Shown one piece after another: positions 51,169 to 60,961 of a stretch of 64,000 bases of DNA. How positions within the stretch are numbered: the stretch's first letter is position 1; the number at the start of each line of letters is the position of its first letter. The DNA comes from Bacteroidota bacterium (GTDB lineage Bacteria > Bacteroidota > Bacteroidia > Chitinophagales > Chitinophagaceae). The position numbers were made by a program, and so were the translations under genes. Below the pieces are notes generated by a model that was given only the letters and a program-made list of their open reading frames with translations, was not told the origin of the DNA and did not search any database. The DNA is taken from positions 16,028 to 80,027 of the forward strand of contig VGFQ01000012.1 of the NCBI GenBank assembly GCA_016868815.1, read 5' to 3'.

Positions 51169-52350
51169 TTATTTTGCAATCAGGTCCTTCTCGCTGAAGG
51201 CTATACGCAGCTCACCGAACATCGTGGTGATCCATAGCTCACCGGGAGTTCTTTCCAAGAAGTAGGGATATGAAACCTGTGTTCTTAGTCGGGTCACCTT
51301 GGCCATGACGATGGGTTCGCTCCAGCTGCGGCCATCGTCGTTGGAGAAGCTGACGGAGAGTTCTTCGCGGTGGTTGCTTTGGAAGACTTCTGCCCAGTTC
51401 TGGTCGCCACCGCGCAGCGGGTAATTGGTCTTGCCTTGCGGCATACTCTGGTTCCAAATGAGGATGAGTCTGCCGCTTTTCAGTCGCTTGAACATCGCGG
51501 GAGCGGAGCTGGCTGTCAAGGGGGTGGAGCGGAAGCTGTCCCAGGTGAGGCCTTTATCTTTGGAACGGGTCTCCCAAAGAGATCCCCAGTTGGTGCGCAT
51601 GTACATGAGCAGGCTTCCATCTTTCATTTCTTCTAGGGTGGACTCTGTCACGCCAGAGTGATGGCCGACGCCGCCCAAGTCGATGACATTGCTGCGTTTC
51701 CATGATCTGCCTTCATCGCTGCTGGTATAGGTGAGGACTGTGTGGTGGCCGGGGTTATGGCGCATCATCATGGTGGTAAAGACAACATTTCCGTCTCTGG
51801 TCTCGATGATGTCTCGGATGGCCCCTGTCCAGTCGCGGTGCATCAGCTGGGGTTCCTGCCAGGTGCGGCCACCGTCATTGCTGCGTACAACATAGGTGGG
51901 CAGCACGGCGCCAGGCATATCGTGGGTTTCATTATTCCAGTTGAATACTGATTTTTCTTTGTCGTTCATAAAGGCCAGGATGAGGGTGCCTTTACGAGTG
52001 CGGATGAGGGCGCGTTCGTTGCGGATTGAATATTTCGAGGTGTCTCTGAAAATGGGGTAGGTTGTCCAGGTCTTTCCTTCGTCTTGACTGATGAGGCATT
52101 TGGTGGTGTCGACCGTCAGGATGGAGCCGTCGGGCATGTTGACGAAGGGGCCCATACGCAGCCCGGTTAGCTCGCGGCTGGCGGGATGGATCCAGATGGC
52201 GTTGGAGGTAAACTTGCCTGTGCGGGTGTCGATGGTGTCTTTCAAGGGGGGGGTCTGGCCTTTATGGATGTAGGCCTTCCCCCGGACGGGCAGTAAGAGG
52301 GATAAGGACATCCCTACATAGAGGATCAGAATGGCATTTTTCCCTTTCAT
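51169..52350 (-). CDS. Sialidase-fold (BNR/Asp-box) protein (BNR-2)
   Basis: Asp boxes SQDEGKTW, SNDGGRTW, SSDEGRSW, SNDDGRSW; ESTLEEMKDGSLLMYMRTNWGSLWETRS; PYFLERTPGELWITTMFGELR. Confidence 0.82.
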   Translation of the reverse strand: MKGKNAILILYVGMSLSLLLPVRGKAYIHKGQTPPLKDTIDTRTGKFTSNAIWIHPASRELTGLRMGPFVNMPDGSILTVDTTKCLISQDEGKTWTTYPIFRDTSKYSIRNERALIRTRKGTLILAFMNDKEKSVFNWNNETHDMPGAVLPTYVVRSNDGGRTWQEPQLMHRDWTGAIRDIIETRDGNVVFTTMMMRHNPGHHTVLTYTSSDEGRSWKRSNVIDLGGVGHHSGVTESTLEEMKDGSLLMYMRTNWGSLWETRSKDKGLTWDSFRSTPLTASSAPAMFKRLKSGRLILIWNQSMPQGKTNYPLRGGDQNWAEVFQSNHREELSVSFSNDDGRSWSEPIVMAKVTRLRTQVSYPYFLERTPGELWITTMFGELRIAFSEKDLIAK

Positions 52351-52424
52351 GGTAATCGTTTTTGATGTGATGGATTTGTTTTATCAGGGTTAATGGCAAT
52401 GCATGATGAAGGTGTTATGGGAGA

Positions 52425-53603
52425 TCATCGACCTATGAAATCCTTTTCACGCAGGGAGAGGCGGAGTCCTCCGAACATGGTCGTGATCCATACTTCACCA
52501 GGGCTTCTTTCGAGAAAGTAGGGATAGGATACCTGCGTGTTCGGGAGTGTGACTTTTGCGATTACGATGGGGTCGCTCCAATGTTTTCCCTCATCTTCGG
52601 AGAAGCTGATGGATAGCTCTTCGCGGTGGTTGCTTTGAAAGACTTCCGACCATTCTTTATCGCCGCCGCGCAGCGGGTAGCTTGTCTTGCCCTGTGGCAT
52701 GCTCTGGTTCCAGATCAGGATGAGCCGGCCGCTTTTCATTCGTTTGAACATGGCAGGGGCTGAGCTGGACATGATGGGGGTGGAGCGATAGTTCGTCCAG
52801 CTAATCCCTTTGTTGGTAGAGCGGGTCTCCCATAGGGATCCCCAGTTGGTCCGCATGTACATCAGAAGGCTTCCATCTGTCATTTCTTCGAGCGTTGATT
52901 CTGTCACGCCCGAGTGGTGGCCGATACCGCCGAGATCGATGATGTTGCTCCGCGTCCAAGACTTGCCTTCGTCGCGGCTGGTGTAGGTTAGAACTGAGTT
53001 CCTACCAGGATTTGAAAGCAGCATCATACTCGTGAAAATGACATGGCCATCTTTTGTCTCAATGATGTCTCGTACGGCTCCGGTCCATTCGCGGTGCATG
53101 AGCTGTGGCTCCTGCCAGGTCTTGCCGTTGTCGTAACTTCTCACCACATAGGTCGGCAAGACGGATCCGGGTGCGTCGTGGGTCTGGCTATTCCAGGATC
53201 GGCGATGCTCTTTCTCGTTCATAAAGGCGAGGATGAGGGTTCCCTTGCGGGTTCGGATCAGGGATCTTTCCATGCGGATCAGGAACCGGGAGCTGTCTTT
53301 GAAGATGGGGAAAGATTTCCAGCTCCGACCTTCATTCAGACTGACCAGGCATTGGGTGCTATCGATGGTGAGGATTGATTTGTCGGGTAGGTGGACGAAA
53401 GGCCCCATGCGCAGGCCGGTGAGTGCCCGGCTAGAGGGATGTATCCAAATGCCATTGGAGGTAAACGGGCCCTTGCGGGTGTCGATGGTGTCTTTAAGGA
53501 CCTGTGTGTGGGCAAGTGGTTTGCGCTCCTTTGTCATGGCAAGCAGGAAGAGTGGGAGGGTCAATGTGGCAAGCCAGTTGACTAAGGGGGGTATCCTATT
53601 CAT
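52425..53603 (-). CDS. Sialidase-fold (BNR/Asp-box) protein (BNR-3), tandem paralogue of BNR-2
   Basis: Near-collinear with BNR-2 (TFTSNGIWIHPSSRALTGLRMGPFVHLPDKSILTIDSTQCLVS; PYFLERSPGEVWITTMFGGLR); Asp boxes SYDNGKTW, SRDEGKSW, SEDEGKHW. Confidence 0.82.
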   Translation of the reverse strand: MNRIPPLVNWLATLTLPLFLLAMTKERKPLAHTQVLKDTIDTRKGPFTSNGIWIHPSSRALTGLRMGPFVHLPDKSILTIDSTQCLVSLNEGRSWKSFPIFKDSSRFLIRMERSLIRTRKGTLILAFMNEKEHRRSWNSQTHDAPGSVLPTYVVRSYDNGKTWQEPQLMHREWTGAVRDIIETKDGHVIFTSMMLLSNPGRNSVLTYTSRDEGKSWTRSNIIDLGGIGHHSGVTESTLEEMTDGSLLMYMRTNWGSLWETRSTNKGISWTNYRSTPIMSSSAPAMFKRMKSGRLILIWNQSMPQGKTSYPLRGGDKEWSEVFQSNHREELSISFSEDEGKHWSDPIVIAKVTLPNTQVSYPYFLERSPGEVWITTMFGGLRLSLREKDFIGR

Positions 53604-54339
53604 GGCTGGCTTTTCTCTGGCTTACCATTGCATCCAGGAGTTTTTCCGCCATGAGCGCATGGCCTTGGTCGTTGGGATGCATCCCATCTAGCAGCAGGCT
53701 CTCCAATGGCTGCCTTCGGTATTTAAATTCGCGACGAAAGACCGAGGATATATCCAGCCAGCGTGCGCCTGTGCGACGGGCGACCTTTCGGGAGGCCCGT
53801 CGGTATCTTTCCAGTCTGCGGGCATGAAAGCCTGCGTAGCAAATTCCTGCAGGGTTAGGTCCTAGGATGATGGTTCGCCCGCCTATAGAGTCGATGGACT
53901 TAACGAAGCTGGACAAGCATTGCTGAAATCGGTCTAGTGAGATGCGAGATGGCGTTCCCCTGCCTTTATCCTGCCAGGAGTCGTTGATCCCAAAGGCCAC
54001 GATGAGCCAGTCGGGTTGCTGAGAAAGGACATCGTACCGGAACCGGTCGGTGCCATGTGCGATCCGGTGGAAGGCATTGTCGGCCAGCGTGGCTGCGTGG
54101 CTTCCGCCTTTGCCAGCATTGTGTATGCGGGCTGGAATCCCTTCGTTGAGTATCCGTGCTGCCAGTCTTTCGGGATAGGGTTGCTGTAATGCCTTCCTGG
54201 GTGCGGTGGTGGATTTGCCCAGGCAGACGACCACCAGGCTGTCGGCCAGCAGCGATGGTTCCATCGTCCTTTCTTTCGCAGCGGGGATGGCTGCCGAGAG
54301 GGCTATGACGGCGAGGGCTGCCGGGACGAGGGGTTTCAT
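53596..54339 (-). CDS. SGNH/GDSL family hydrolase
   Basis: LVVVCLGKSTTAP (divergent block I), NAGKGGSHAAT, VAFGINDSWQD, LLDGMHPNDQGHALMAEKLLD. Confidence 0.82.
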   Translation of the reverse strand: MKPLVPAALAVIALSAAIPAAKERTMEPSLLADSLVVVCLGKSTTAPRKALQQPYPERLAARILNEGIPARIHNAGKGGSHAATLADNAFHRIAHGTDRFRYDVLSQQPDWLIVAFGINDSWQDKGRGTPSRISLDRFQQCLSSFVKSIDSIGGRTIILGPNPAGICYAGFHARRLERYRRASRKVARRTGARWLDISSVFRREFKYRRQPLESLLLDGMHPNDQGHALMAEKLLDAMVSQRKASHE

Positions 54340-55205
54340 CTGCGCCAGTTGTGCATGAAGGGGGCGGTCGCGTAGGGCGCTGCGATCACCCCATTGTCCG
54401 CCAGCTTTTCTTTAATGTTGAACATCCAGTTTCTGGGCAGGTCTGGTAGGAGCATCTCTGTCATGCCTTTCCAAAATGCAGCCTGGAGGCTCATGGCGCT
54501 GTCAATATCTCGCTGCATGCCGGCCTCGCAGAGTGCTTTTAAGAGCCGGATAAAGCAGACGCCTCCGCCGGTGACCAGCCCATCACAGCCCAGCAGGAGC
54601 GAGGCGTCGTAGACAGACTCATCGCCCTGCATGATGGTGCCGGGGCGGGAGGCTTTGTCTGGGTAGCGCCGAAGAAGTTCGGAGAAGGATCCAAACTGGC
54701 AGGCTGAGTCTTTGACGCCACTGACGGCCGGTAGTTGGAGGATGCGGTCGAGGGTGTCCGTGGCGACGGGGTTGCCGGTGGAGCCGGGGGCGTTGTAAAA
54801 GATCAGGGGCAGGCGTGTCGACTCCGCGGTACGGGACACATGCGTCAGCATGCTTTCCGGATCCGGGAAGCGGTAGTAGTAGGGGGAGGTCGTCACCAGG
54901 TAGTCAGCCCCTAGCTGCTCTGCCCGCCGGGCGTAGCTGAGGGTTCGGCGGGTGGAGGCTCCCGATACAGTGACCAGCAGGGGCAGACGCTTATTGACCT
55001 GCTCGCACGCTACTTCTATGGCCGCTTCACGCACCGCGTCCAGCAGGGCAGCCCCTTCTCCCATGCTCCCGAGGATCATGAGGCCGTCGGCCCCATCTTC
55101 GATGCAATGATCGATGAGTCGTCGGAATGAGGGGATATCCAGGTCTTCATTGTCCAGGAGCGGCGTGGGCATGGCAATGACCAGGCCACCAAGTCTTTTC
55201 TCCAT
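54336..55205 (-). CDS. Dihydrodipicolinate synthase/N-acetylneuraminate lyase family aldolase
   Basis: GADGLMILGSMGEGAAL, TTSPYYYRFPDPESMLTHV, PLIFYNAPGSTGN, AVSGVKDSAC Schiff-base Lys region. Start chosen at MEKRLGGLVIAMPTPLL. Confidence 0.88.
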   Translation of the reverse strand: MEKRLGGLVIAMPTPLLDNEDLDIPSFRRLIDHCIEDGADGLMILGSMGEGAALLDAVREAAIEVACEQVNKRLPLLVTVSGASTRRTLSYARRAEQLGADYLVTTSPYYYRFPDPESMLTHVSRTAESTRLPLIFYNAPGSTGNPVATDTLDRILQLPAVSGVKDSACQFGSFSELLRRYPDKASRPGTIMQGDESVYDASLLLGCDGLVTGGGVCFIRLLKALCEAGMQRDIDSAMSLQAAFWKGMTEMLLPDLPRNWMFNIKEKLADNGVIAAPYATAPFMHNWRR

Positions 55206-55230
55206 GAGGGTTGTCTTAGGTGATGTATTG

Positions 55231-55280
55231 TTCCGTACCGAATTTAACACATATGTCCGACATATGTACGGAAAATTCGG
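55231..55280. promoter_or_regulatory. Candidate GntR/FadR-type operator upstream of the dapA-like gene
   Basis: ATATGT-CCG-ACATAT palindrome at 55251-55265, flanked by nested inverted repeats TTCCGTAC/GTACGGAA and CCGAATTT/AAATTCGG. Confidence 0.65.
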
Positions 55281-55286
55281 AGCTCC

Positions 55287-55985
55287 TCACATTTTATCCA
55301 GGAAATACCAGAGATGGCTTTCCATTTTATTGCGGAATCCGGAGGGATTCCCGTGTTGCAGTTCCTGGATGAGGTCTCGGTGGGTGGCCCGATGGGAGGG
55401 GGGGTGAAGGTCTTTGCGGGAGGCATGAACCTTGTCGACAATGTCGAAGATGGGGTTGAGCATGTTTTGGAAGCGGATGATGGTATCGTTTCCGGACATG
55501 CGGTAGAGTTGGGCATGGAATTCAACGTCTAGCCGCAGGCGCTCAATGCGGTCGTTGCTTTGTTCCTCCTGTGTGGCGATGTCCTCCAGTCGTTCAATGT
55601 CTTCCAGCGTCTTCCGGAGAAAGACGAAATGTGCCAGCCCGATTTCTATGACCAGTCGCATCTCGAACATATCGCGCATGGTCTCCCCATCCAGGAGTTT
55701 CGGGTCCAGCACCCGTTGCAGGTTGCCGAGTACGTCAGGGCGTGTCAACATCATACCCCGGTTCTTGCGAGACTCAATGATACCAAGCGTCTTGAACCTG
55801 GAGAGTGCTTCCCGAACAGCGGTACGGCTGACCCCCAGGGCCCGGGCGATCTCCACTTCTTTGGGAAGGTAGTCGCCCGGCTTGAAATGCCCCTCCTTGA
55901 GGTATTCCTCCAATCGGTTCTCTATCTGATCCACCTGGGTGAGGTGCTCGATGGGTCTGAGACGGGTCAGGGGCATAGGCTGCAT
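55287..55985 (-). CDS. FadR/GntR family transcriptional regulator
   Basis: LEEYLKEGHFKPGDYLPKEVEIARALGVSRTAVREALSRFKTLGIIESRKNRGMML (GntR wHTH), FCD-type C-terminal helical domain. Confidence 0.93.
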   Translation of the reverse strand: MQPMPLTRLRPIEHLTQVDQIENRLEEYLKEGHFKPGDYLPKEVEIARALGVSRTAVREALSRFKTLGIIESRKNRGMMLTRPDVLGNLQRVLDPKLLDGETMRDMFEMRLVIEIGLAHFVFLRKTLEDIERLEDIATQEEQSNDRIERLRLDVEFHAQLYRMSGNDTIIRFQNMLNPIFDIVDKVHASRKDLHPPSHRATHRDLIQELQHGNPSGFRNKMESHLWYFLDKM

Positions 55986-56065
55986 GTTCTGGTCTGCACG
56001 TTAAATATCCATTGAAATTTTTTTCAAAAAAAGTTGTTTGCGTATAACAATTTCGTAAGATTGTT

Positions 56066-56080
56066 ATATGTATGACATAT
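56066..56080. promoter_or_regulatory. Candidate GntR/FadR-type operator in the gntR-susC intergenic region
   Basis: ATATGT-ATG-ACATAT palindrome, same half-sites and spacer length as 55251-55265; lies 31 bp before the susC ATG. Confidence 0.65.
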
Positions 56081-56110
56081 CATAGCATTCAAACCCATAA
56101 TCACATCATC

Positions 56111-59100
56111 ATGAGAAAGGTATGGTTCATCATCCTGCTGACTTTTTCCTATGCGGGACTGACGATGGCCCAGACGGCTAAGGTCAGCGGCCGGGTCACG
56201 GCGCAGGACGGGACGCCGGTATCTGGCGCCAGCATTGTCGTCAAAGGGGGCATAGCCGGTGCACAGTCGGCGCCTGATGGCACGTTCAGCCTCAATGCCA
56301 GCGCCAAGGATGTGCTAGTCGTCACTGCGGTAGGCTTTGAGTCCAGCGAGGTGACAGCCGCCTCGGGCGTATTACTAGAGGTCGTACTCCAGCCTGACAA
56401 TGCCAAGCTCAGCGAGGTGGTGGTCGTGGGATACGGCACCCAGTCGCGCCGCAATGTGACGAGTGCCATCTCCAAATTAGATGGCCAGGTCCTGTCCAAT
56501 ACCCCCCGGGCAAACGTGGGGACAGCCCTGCAGGGAACCGTCTCGGGCCTGCAGGTGGTCAATGCAACAGGCAGTCCCGGAGCCACCCCACTCATCTTGC
56601 TGCGCGGCGGCGCCTCCATCAACAGTCCGGGCGCCCCTCTGGTCGTCATCGACGGGATCATCCGTCCTTTCAACGACATTGCCGCTCAGGACATCGAATC
56701 TGTTGAACTGCTCAAGGATGCTGCTGCCACTGCGATCTATGGAGCCCGGGCCAACAACGGGGTCATCCTGATCACGACGAAGCAGGGCAAAGCCGGTACT
56801 GCTCAGGTGTCGTATAAGTATACGGTAGGCTTCAACCGGAACCGCGAGGGCTATCAATTCATGAATGCACGGGATTACATCTATTACAACCGGCTGGGCA
56901 ACCTCAACTCCGGCCGCACCCTGGCACAGGTGGACGCCACCCCCGGGTATGGAGTGTTGACAACGCCTGCATATCTGGCATCTTTCGATATACGCCGTTT
57001 CTCTCCCACCACGGCCTCACTTCTCCAGCAAGGCTGGGATACGGTGAGCGACCCCTATGGAGGTGTACTTATCTTCAAAGATTACAGTGGAGAGGTGGAG
57101 AGTGTCCTGTTTCGCAATACTCGTACAGACGACCATTACGTCAATGTCGCTGGTGGCAACGACCGTGGTAAGTACTACGCCAGCTTTGACTATTTCACTG
57201 AAGATGGACTGATCATAGGCACCAGCTATAAGCGCTACTCCGCAGATCTGAACGGATCGTATAAGATCCGTCAGAACCTCGAGTTGAGCAGCATGGTGAA
57301 CATGTCGACGTCGTCGCAGTACGGAACGTTGGCATCCGAGATCAATACCCTATATCGGACACGTGCCATCTGGCCGACCTTCAAGCCCTGGCTCGATACT
57401 GAGAAGACCATGCCCAACCCGGGCAATGGTTCCTCCGACGGCAACCCCGTCTACTGGCTGGGCAAGATTAACCGTCGCAACGAGGTGAACCGCATCACGG
57501 CCTCTACAATCCTCAAATGGGACCTCACCAAGGATCTGTATATCAAGGCAACTGCATCTGCCTATCTGTTTGAGAATATCGATGAGGCCTCTACCAAGGC
57601 AACCCAAACTTACACCCAGATGTTCGCCGTGCCACAAGCCTTCAATGTGACACGTCCCTCCCGCGCTAGCTTCTCTAGGGCTTTCCAGGCCCAATACAAC
57701 ACTTTCGCCAACTATTCCAAGACCCTTGGCAAAGGGCATAACCTGAATGCCATGCTGGGTGCCGAGTTCTTCGATACAAGGGACTTTGATATGCAGGCTT
57801 CAGGTACCAATGCTCCGACAGACGAAATACCGACGGTCAACGCGGCCACGCTCTTTGCAGCGGGGAGCAACTACTCAAACAAATCACAGTTCCGCATCGC
57901 ATCCACCTTTGGACGCCTCAACTACGACTTAGACAATCGACTTCTCGTCTCGTTTGTCTTTCGCCGCGATGGCGTCTCGAGCCTAGCGGAGCAAAATCGC
58001 TTCGGTGTCTTCCCCGGCATGAGTGCTGGCTGGAACCTCCATCGGGAGTCATTTTTCAAGAATAGCGGCCTCTCCAACTTTATCAACACCTTCAAGCCGC
58101 GCGTGAGCTACGGGGAGAACGGCAACGTGGCCGGGCTGGGCCGGTATGAAGTGCAGGGTACCTACGGGGCACAGTCACTCTACAACAATACCGGCGGCTT
58201 CCTGCAGACAACCCTCTCCAACCCGAACCTGCGGTGGGAGCGGAGTAAGACGACGGATATAGGCCTTGACCTAGGCATGTTCGGCAACCGCGTCACACTC
58301 ATCTTTGACTATTTCGACCGCGTGACGAGCGACCTGCTGACCAACCTGGCACTCCCTGACTATACAGGCTTTGGATCCGTCCGCACCAACCTGGGCTCCT
58401 ACCAGAACAAGGGCTATGAGTTCACCCTGAACGCGACGATCCTGAGCATGCCTAACGGCTTCAAACTCGAAGCTGGCGGAAATGCCACCTATGTCAGCAA
58501 CAAAATCCTGAAGCTTCCCTTCAACGGCAATGACTTGAACCGCCAGGGCGGCTTTCAGATTTGGGATCCTGCCAGCTCCAAGATCATCTGGGTGAGTGGC
58601 CTGCAGGAAGGGAAGCGGCTCGGAGAGATCTTCGCCTTCAAGCAGCTCGGCATCTTCCGCGATAACGCAGAGATCGCCAAAGTAGCAGCCAACCGCTGGG
58701 ATCAGGTGGCCCTCATCGGAGGTCCTTCCCGCCCCGGCAACAACAAAATCACGCCAGGGGATGTCAATTGGCTGGACGTCGACAAGAACGACACCATCGA
58801 CTCGCGCGACCAGGTCTATATCGGGAATATCTTCCCCAAATGGACGGGCGGCTTCAACCTCAACGCCAGCTATAAGGGTCTGACCCTCTACACCCGCTTC
58901 GAGTTCGCCACGGGCCATACCATCTACAACGATTTGCTCGCACGGACGCTGGGCAACATGCAGGGCACCTTTAACTACTTCGTAGAGAACAAGTCGGCAT
59001 GGTCGCCTACCAACCCGGTATCTGACCTACCCAAGATCTACTATGCAGACCAGGTGGCAGCCCCCCTCGGGAAGAAAAACTACACGCGCATCAACAATGC

Positions 59101-59386
59101 CAGTGCCTTTTTGAACAGCAACAACTCGCGTATCTATGAGAAAGGGGACTACCTGGCCCTTAGGGAGGTGACCCTCTCCTACGACCTGTCGAAGTCGATG
59201 CTGGCGCGCACCAAGGTGGTCAGCCGTGCGCGTGTCTATGTGAGCGGCTCCAACTTACACTACTTCACCAAGTACTCGGGTCGTACACCGGAGCCCCCCG
59301 TAGAGGGCGGTGTCATTAGCGGCGTGGACAGAGGCATCTATCCCCTGCCCCGCACCTATGTGCTGGGATTGGAAGTATCTTTCTAA
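56111..59386 (+). CDS. susC-like: SusC/RagA family TonB-linked outer membrane protein
   Basis: Carboxypeptidase-D-like N-domain; EVVVVGYGTQSRRNVTSAISKLDG; plug LLRGGASINSPGAPLVVIDGI, VELLKDAAATAIYGARANNGVILITTKQGK. Confidence 0.96.
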   Translation: MRKVWFIILLTFSYAGLTMAQTAKVSGRVTAQDGTPVSGASIVVKGGIAGAQSAPDGTFSLNASAKDVLVVTAVGFESSEVTAASGVLLEVVLQPDNAKLSEVVVVGYGTQSRRNVTSAISKLDGQVLSNTPRANVGTALQGTVSGLQVVNATGSPGATPLILLRGGASINSPGAPLVVIDGIIRPFNDIAAQDIESVELLKDAAATAIYGARANNGVILITTKQGKAGTAQVSYKYTVGFNRNREGYQFMNARDYIYYNRLGNLNSGRTLAQVDATPGYGVLTTPAYLASFDIRRFSPTTASLLQQGWDTVSDPYGGVLIFKDYSGEVESVLFRNTRTDDHYVNVAGGNDRGKYYASFDYFTEDGLIIGTSYKRYSADLNGSYKIRQNLELSSMVNMSTSSQYGTLASEINTLYRTRAIWPTFKPWLDTEKTMPNPGNGSSDGNPVYWLGKINRRNEVNRITASTILKWDLTKDLYIKATASAYLFENIDEASTKATQTYTQMFAVPQAFNVTRPSRASFSRAFQAQYNTFANYSKTLGKGHNLNAMLGAEFFDTRDFDMQASGTNAPTDEIPTVNAATLFAAGSNYSNKSQFRIASTFGRLNYDLDNRLLVSFVFRRDGVSSLAEQNRFGVFPGMSAGWNLHRESFFKNSGLSNFINTFKPRVSYGENGNVAGLGRYEVQGTYGAQSLYNNTGGFLQTTLSNPNLRWERSKTTDIGLDLGMFGNRVTLIFDYFDRVTSDLLTNLALPDYTGFGSVRTNLGSYQNKGYEFTLNATILSMPNGFKLEAGGNATYVSNKILKLPFNGNDLNRQGGFQIWDPASSKIIWVSGLQEGKRLGEIFAFKQLGIFRDNAEIAKVAANRWDQVALIGGPSRPGNNKITPGDVNWLDVDKNDTIDSRDQVYIGNIFPKWTGGFNLNASYKGLTLYTRFEFATGHTIYNDLLARTLGNMQGTFNYFVENKSAWSPTNPVSDLPKIYYADQVAAPLGKKNYTRINNASAFLNSNNSRIYEKGDYLALREVTLSYDLSKSMLARTKVVSRARVYVSGSNLHYFTKYSGRTPEPPVEGGVISGVDRGIYPLPRTYVLGLEVSF

Positions 59387-59425
59387 GCATTGCGCCACAT
59401 CCAAACCAAACCTAAACATTGTATC

Positions 59426-60949
59426 ATGAGACATATCATCAAACATCTGACCCTCCTGGCCATGGCGCTACTGCTGGCTGCCTGTGCCAAGCGGCTCGAC
59501 TTGGCACCCATCAGCAGCGTCGGCGAGGGCAACTTTTGGCAGACAGGCGACCAGGTGGAGGCCTTCGTCTCCGGCCTACATTCCCGTTTCCGTACCCACG
59601 TGCAGCGATTCCTCTACCTGGGAGAGATGCGGGCAGACATCCACGGCACCGACCCCGGCACCAATTCCGCCTTCACCGGTGAATCCACGGCAGGCAACGA
59701 ACGGCTCTGGCAGAACACGCTGACCCTCGACGCGCCGGGCGTATCCGGCTATGGCGGCTTTTACTCCAACATCAACCAGCTCAACCTGCTCATCTCCAAG
59801 ATGAAGACGAGCACGGTCATGACCACCTCCAATCGAAACTACTACCTGGGCATAGCCCATGGCATTCGCGCCTTCTACTACTTCCAGCTCTATGTGTCCT
59901 GGGGAAAAGTCATCATCACCACAGAGCCTACGCAGGAGTTCGACATCAGCAACCTCGCCAAGGCGGCCTCTTCGGAAGCGGACGTGCTAAAACTGATCAA
60001 AGATGACATTGAGACGTCCCTCACAAGTTTTGGCAGCGACTATTCCTTCCGTCAGGGTAAAGGCTATTGGTCTAAGGCCGCAAGCCTGATGCTCAAGGCG
60101 GACTATCACCTTTGGCTGGCCCACCGGGCCGGAGGCACCGCGGGTGCAGGCACCGCCAAGGCTGCGCTGGTCGATATCCAGACCAACATCCCTGCATTGT
60201 CTCTTCAGTCCAACTTCGGCAACATCTTTGCGACCACCAACCGCGGCAACAGCGAAGTCATCTTCGCCAGCCGCCACCTGCTGAACGAAGCGACGCTGCC
60301 CGTCCAGCAACACACCCCGCAAAACGCCTTCATCATCAACTTTCACGACTCTGCCCAGCGCCGCCGCTTCGACGCCACCGACAACTGGGGCGGCCCTTAC
60401 TTCTTGTCGATGCGTTCCTCGACCTTCCGTCGTTTCAACGACCGCGACACCCGGAAATGGGCAACCATCCAGCCTTGCTACACGCTTTCCGGAACGACCT
60501 ACCGGCTGTCCGGGGTTTTCCCATCTAAATACAAGGGCGAACAGGCCGCCGGTGTACGCGCCTATACGAACGACTATATCATCTACCGCCATGCCGACCT
60601 GCTCCTGATGTTGGCAGAGGCCAAAGTGCTCCTGGGCGAGAACCCCGCTGCCGAGATCAATGCCGTACGCCAGCGGGCCTTCGGTGCAGCATACGTGGCT
60701 GCCACCGATGCCTTCCCCAATAAACCAGGCGACAGCAATGCCAAGGATGCCATCCTGGAAGAGCGCTACCTCGAGTTCATCATGGAAGGCAAGCGCTGGC
60801 TGGACCTGCGCCGTTTTGGCGACAGCTATGTCTTCCGGTTCACCAACATCAGAGCCGCGGAGGCATATAAAGTCCTTTGGCCCGTCGACAGAAATACACT
60901 GACCAACAATAAACTGCTGGAACAAACCCCCGGTTATCCTAAATTCTAA
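59426..60949 (+). CDS. susD-like: SusD/RagB family nutrient-binding outer membrane lipoprotein
   Basis: Lipobox LLLAAC; follows susC; FYYFQLYVSWGKV; RHADLLLMLAEAKVLLGENPAAEINAVRQRA; ILEERYLEFIMEGKRWLDLRRFG. Confidence 0.95.
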   Translation: MRHIIKHLTLLAMALLLAACAKRLDLAPISSVGEGNFWQTGDQVEAFVSGLHSRFRTHVQRFLYLGEMRADIHGTDPGTNSAFTGESTAGNERLWQNTLTLDAPGVSGYGGFYSNINQLNLLISKMKTSTVMTTSNRNYYLGIAHGIRAFYYFQLYVSWGKVIITTEPTQEFDISNLAKAASSEADVLKLIKDDIETSLTSFGSDYSFRQGKGYWSKAASLMLKADYHLWLAHRAGGTAGAGTAKAALVDIQTNIPALSLQSNFGNIFATTNRGNSEVIFASRHLLNEATLPVQQHTPQNAFIINFHDSAQRRRFDATDNWGGPYFLSMRSSTFRRFNDRDTRKWATIQPCYTLSGTTYRLSGVFPSKYKGEQAAGVRAYTNDYIIYRHADLLLMLAEAKVLLGENPAAEINAVRQRAFGAAYVAATDAFPNKPGDSNAKDAILEERYLEFIMEGKRWLDLRRFGDSYVFRFTNIRAAEAYKVLWPVDRNTLTNNKLLEQTPGYPKF

Positions 60950-60961
60950 TTTGGTTTGAAT

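Noticed and set aside
59987-60925. 312-aa ORF antisense to susD
   Set aside because: Opposite strand is an unmistakable SusD; no family motifs in the antisense product.
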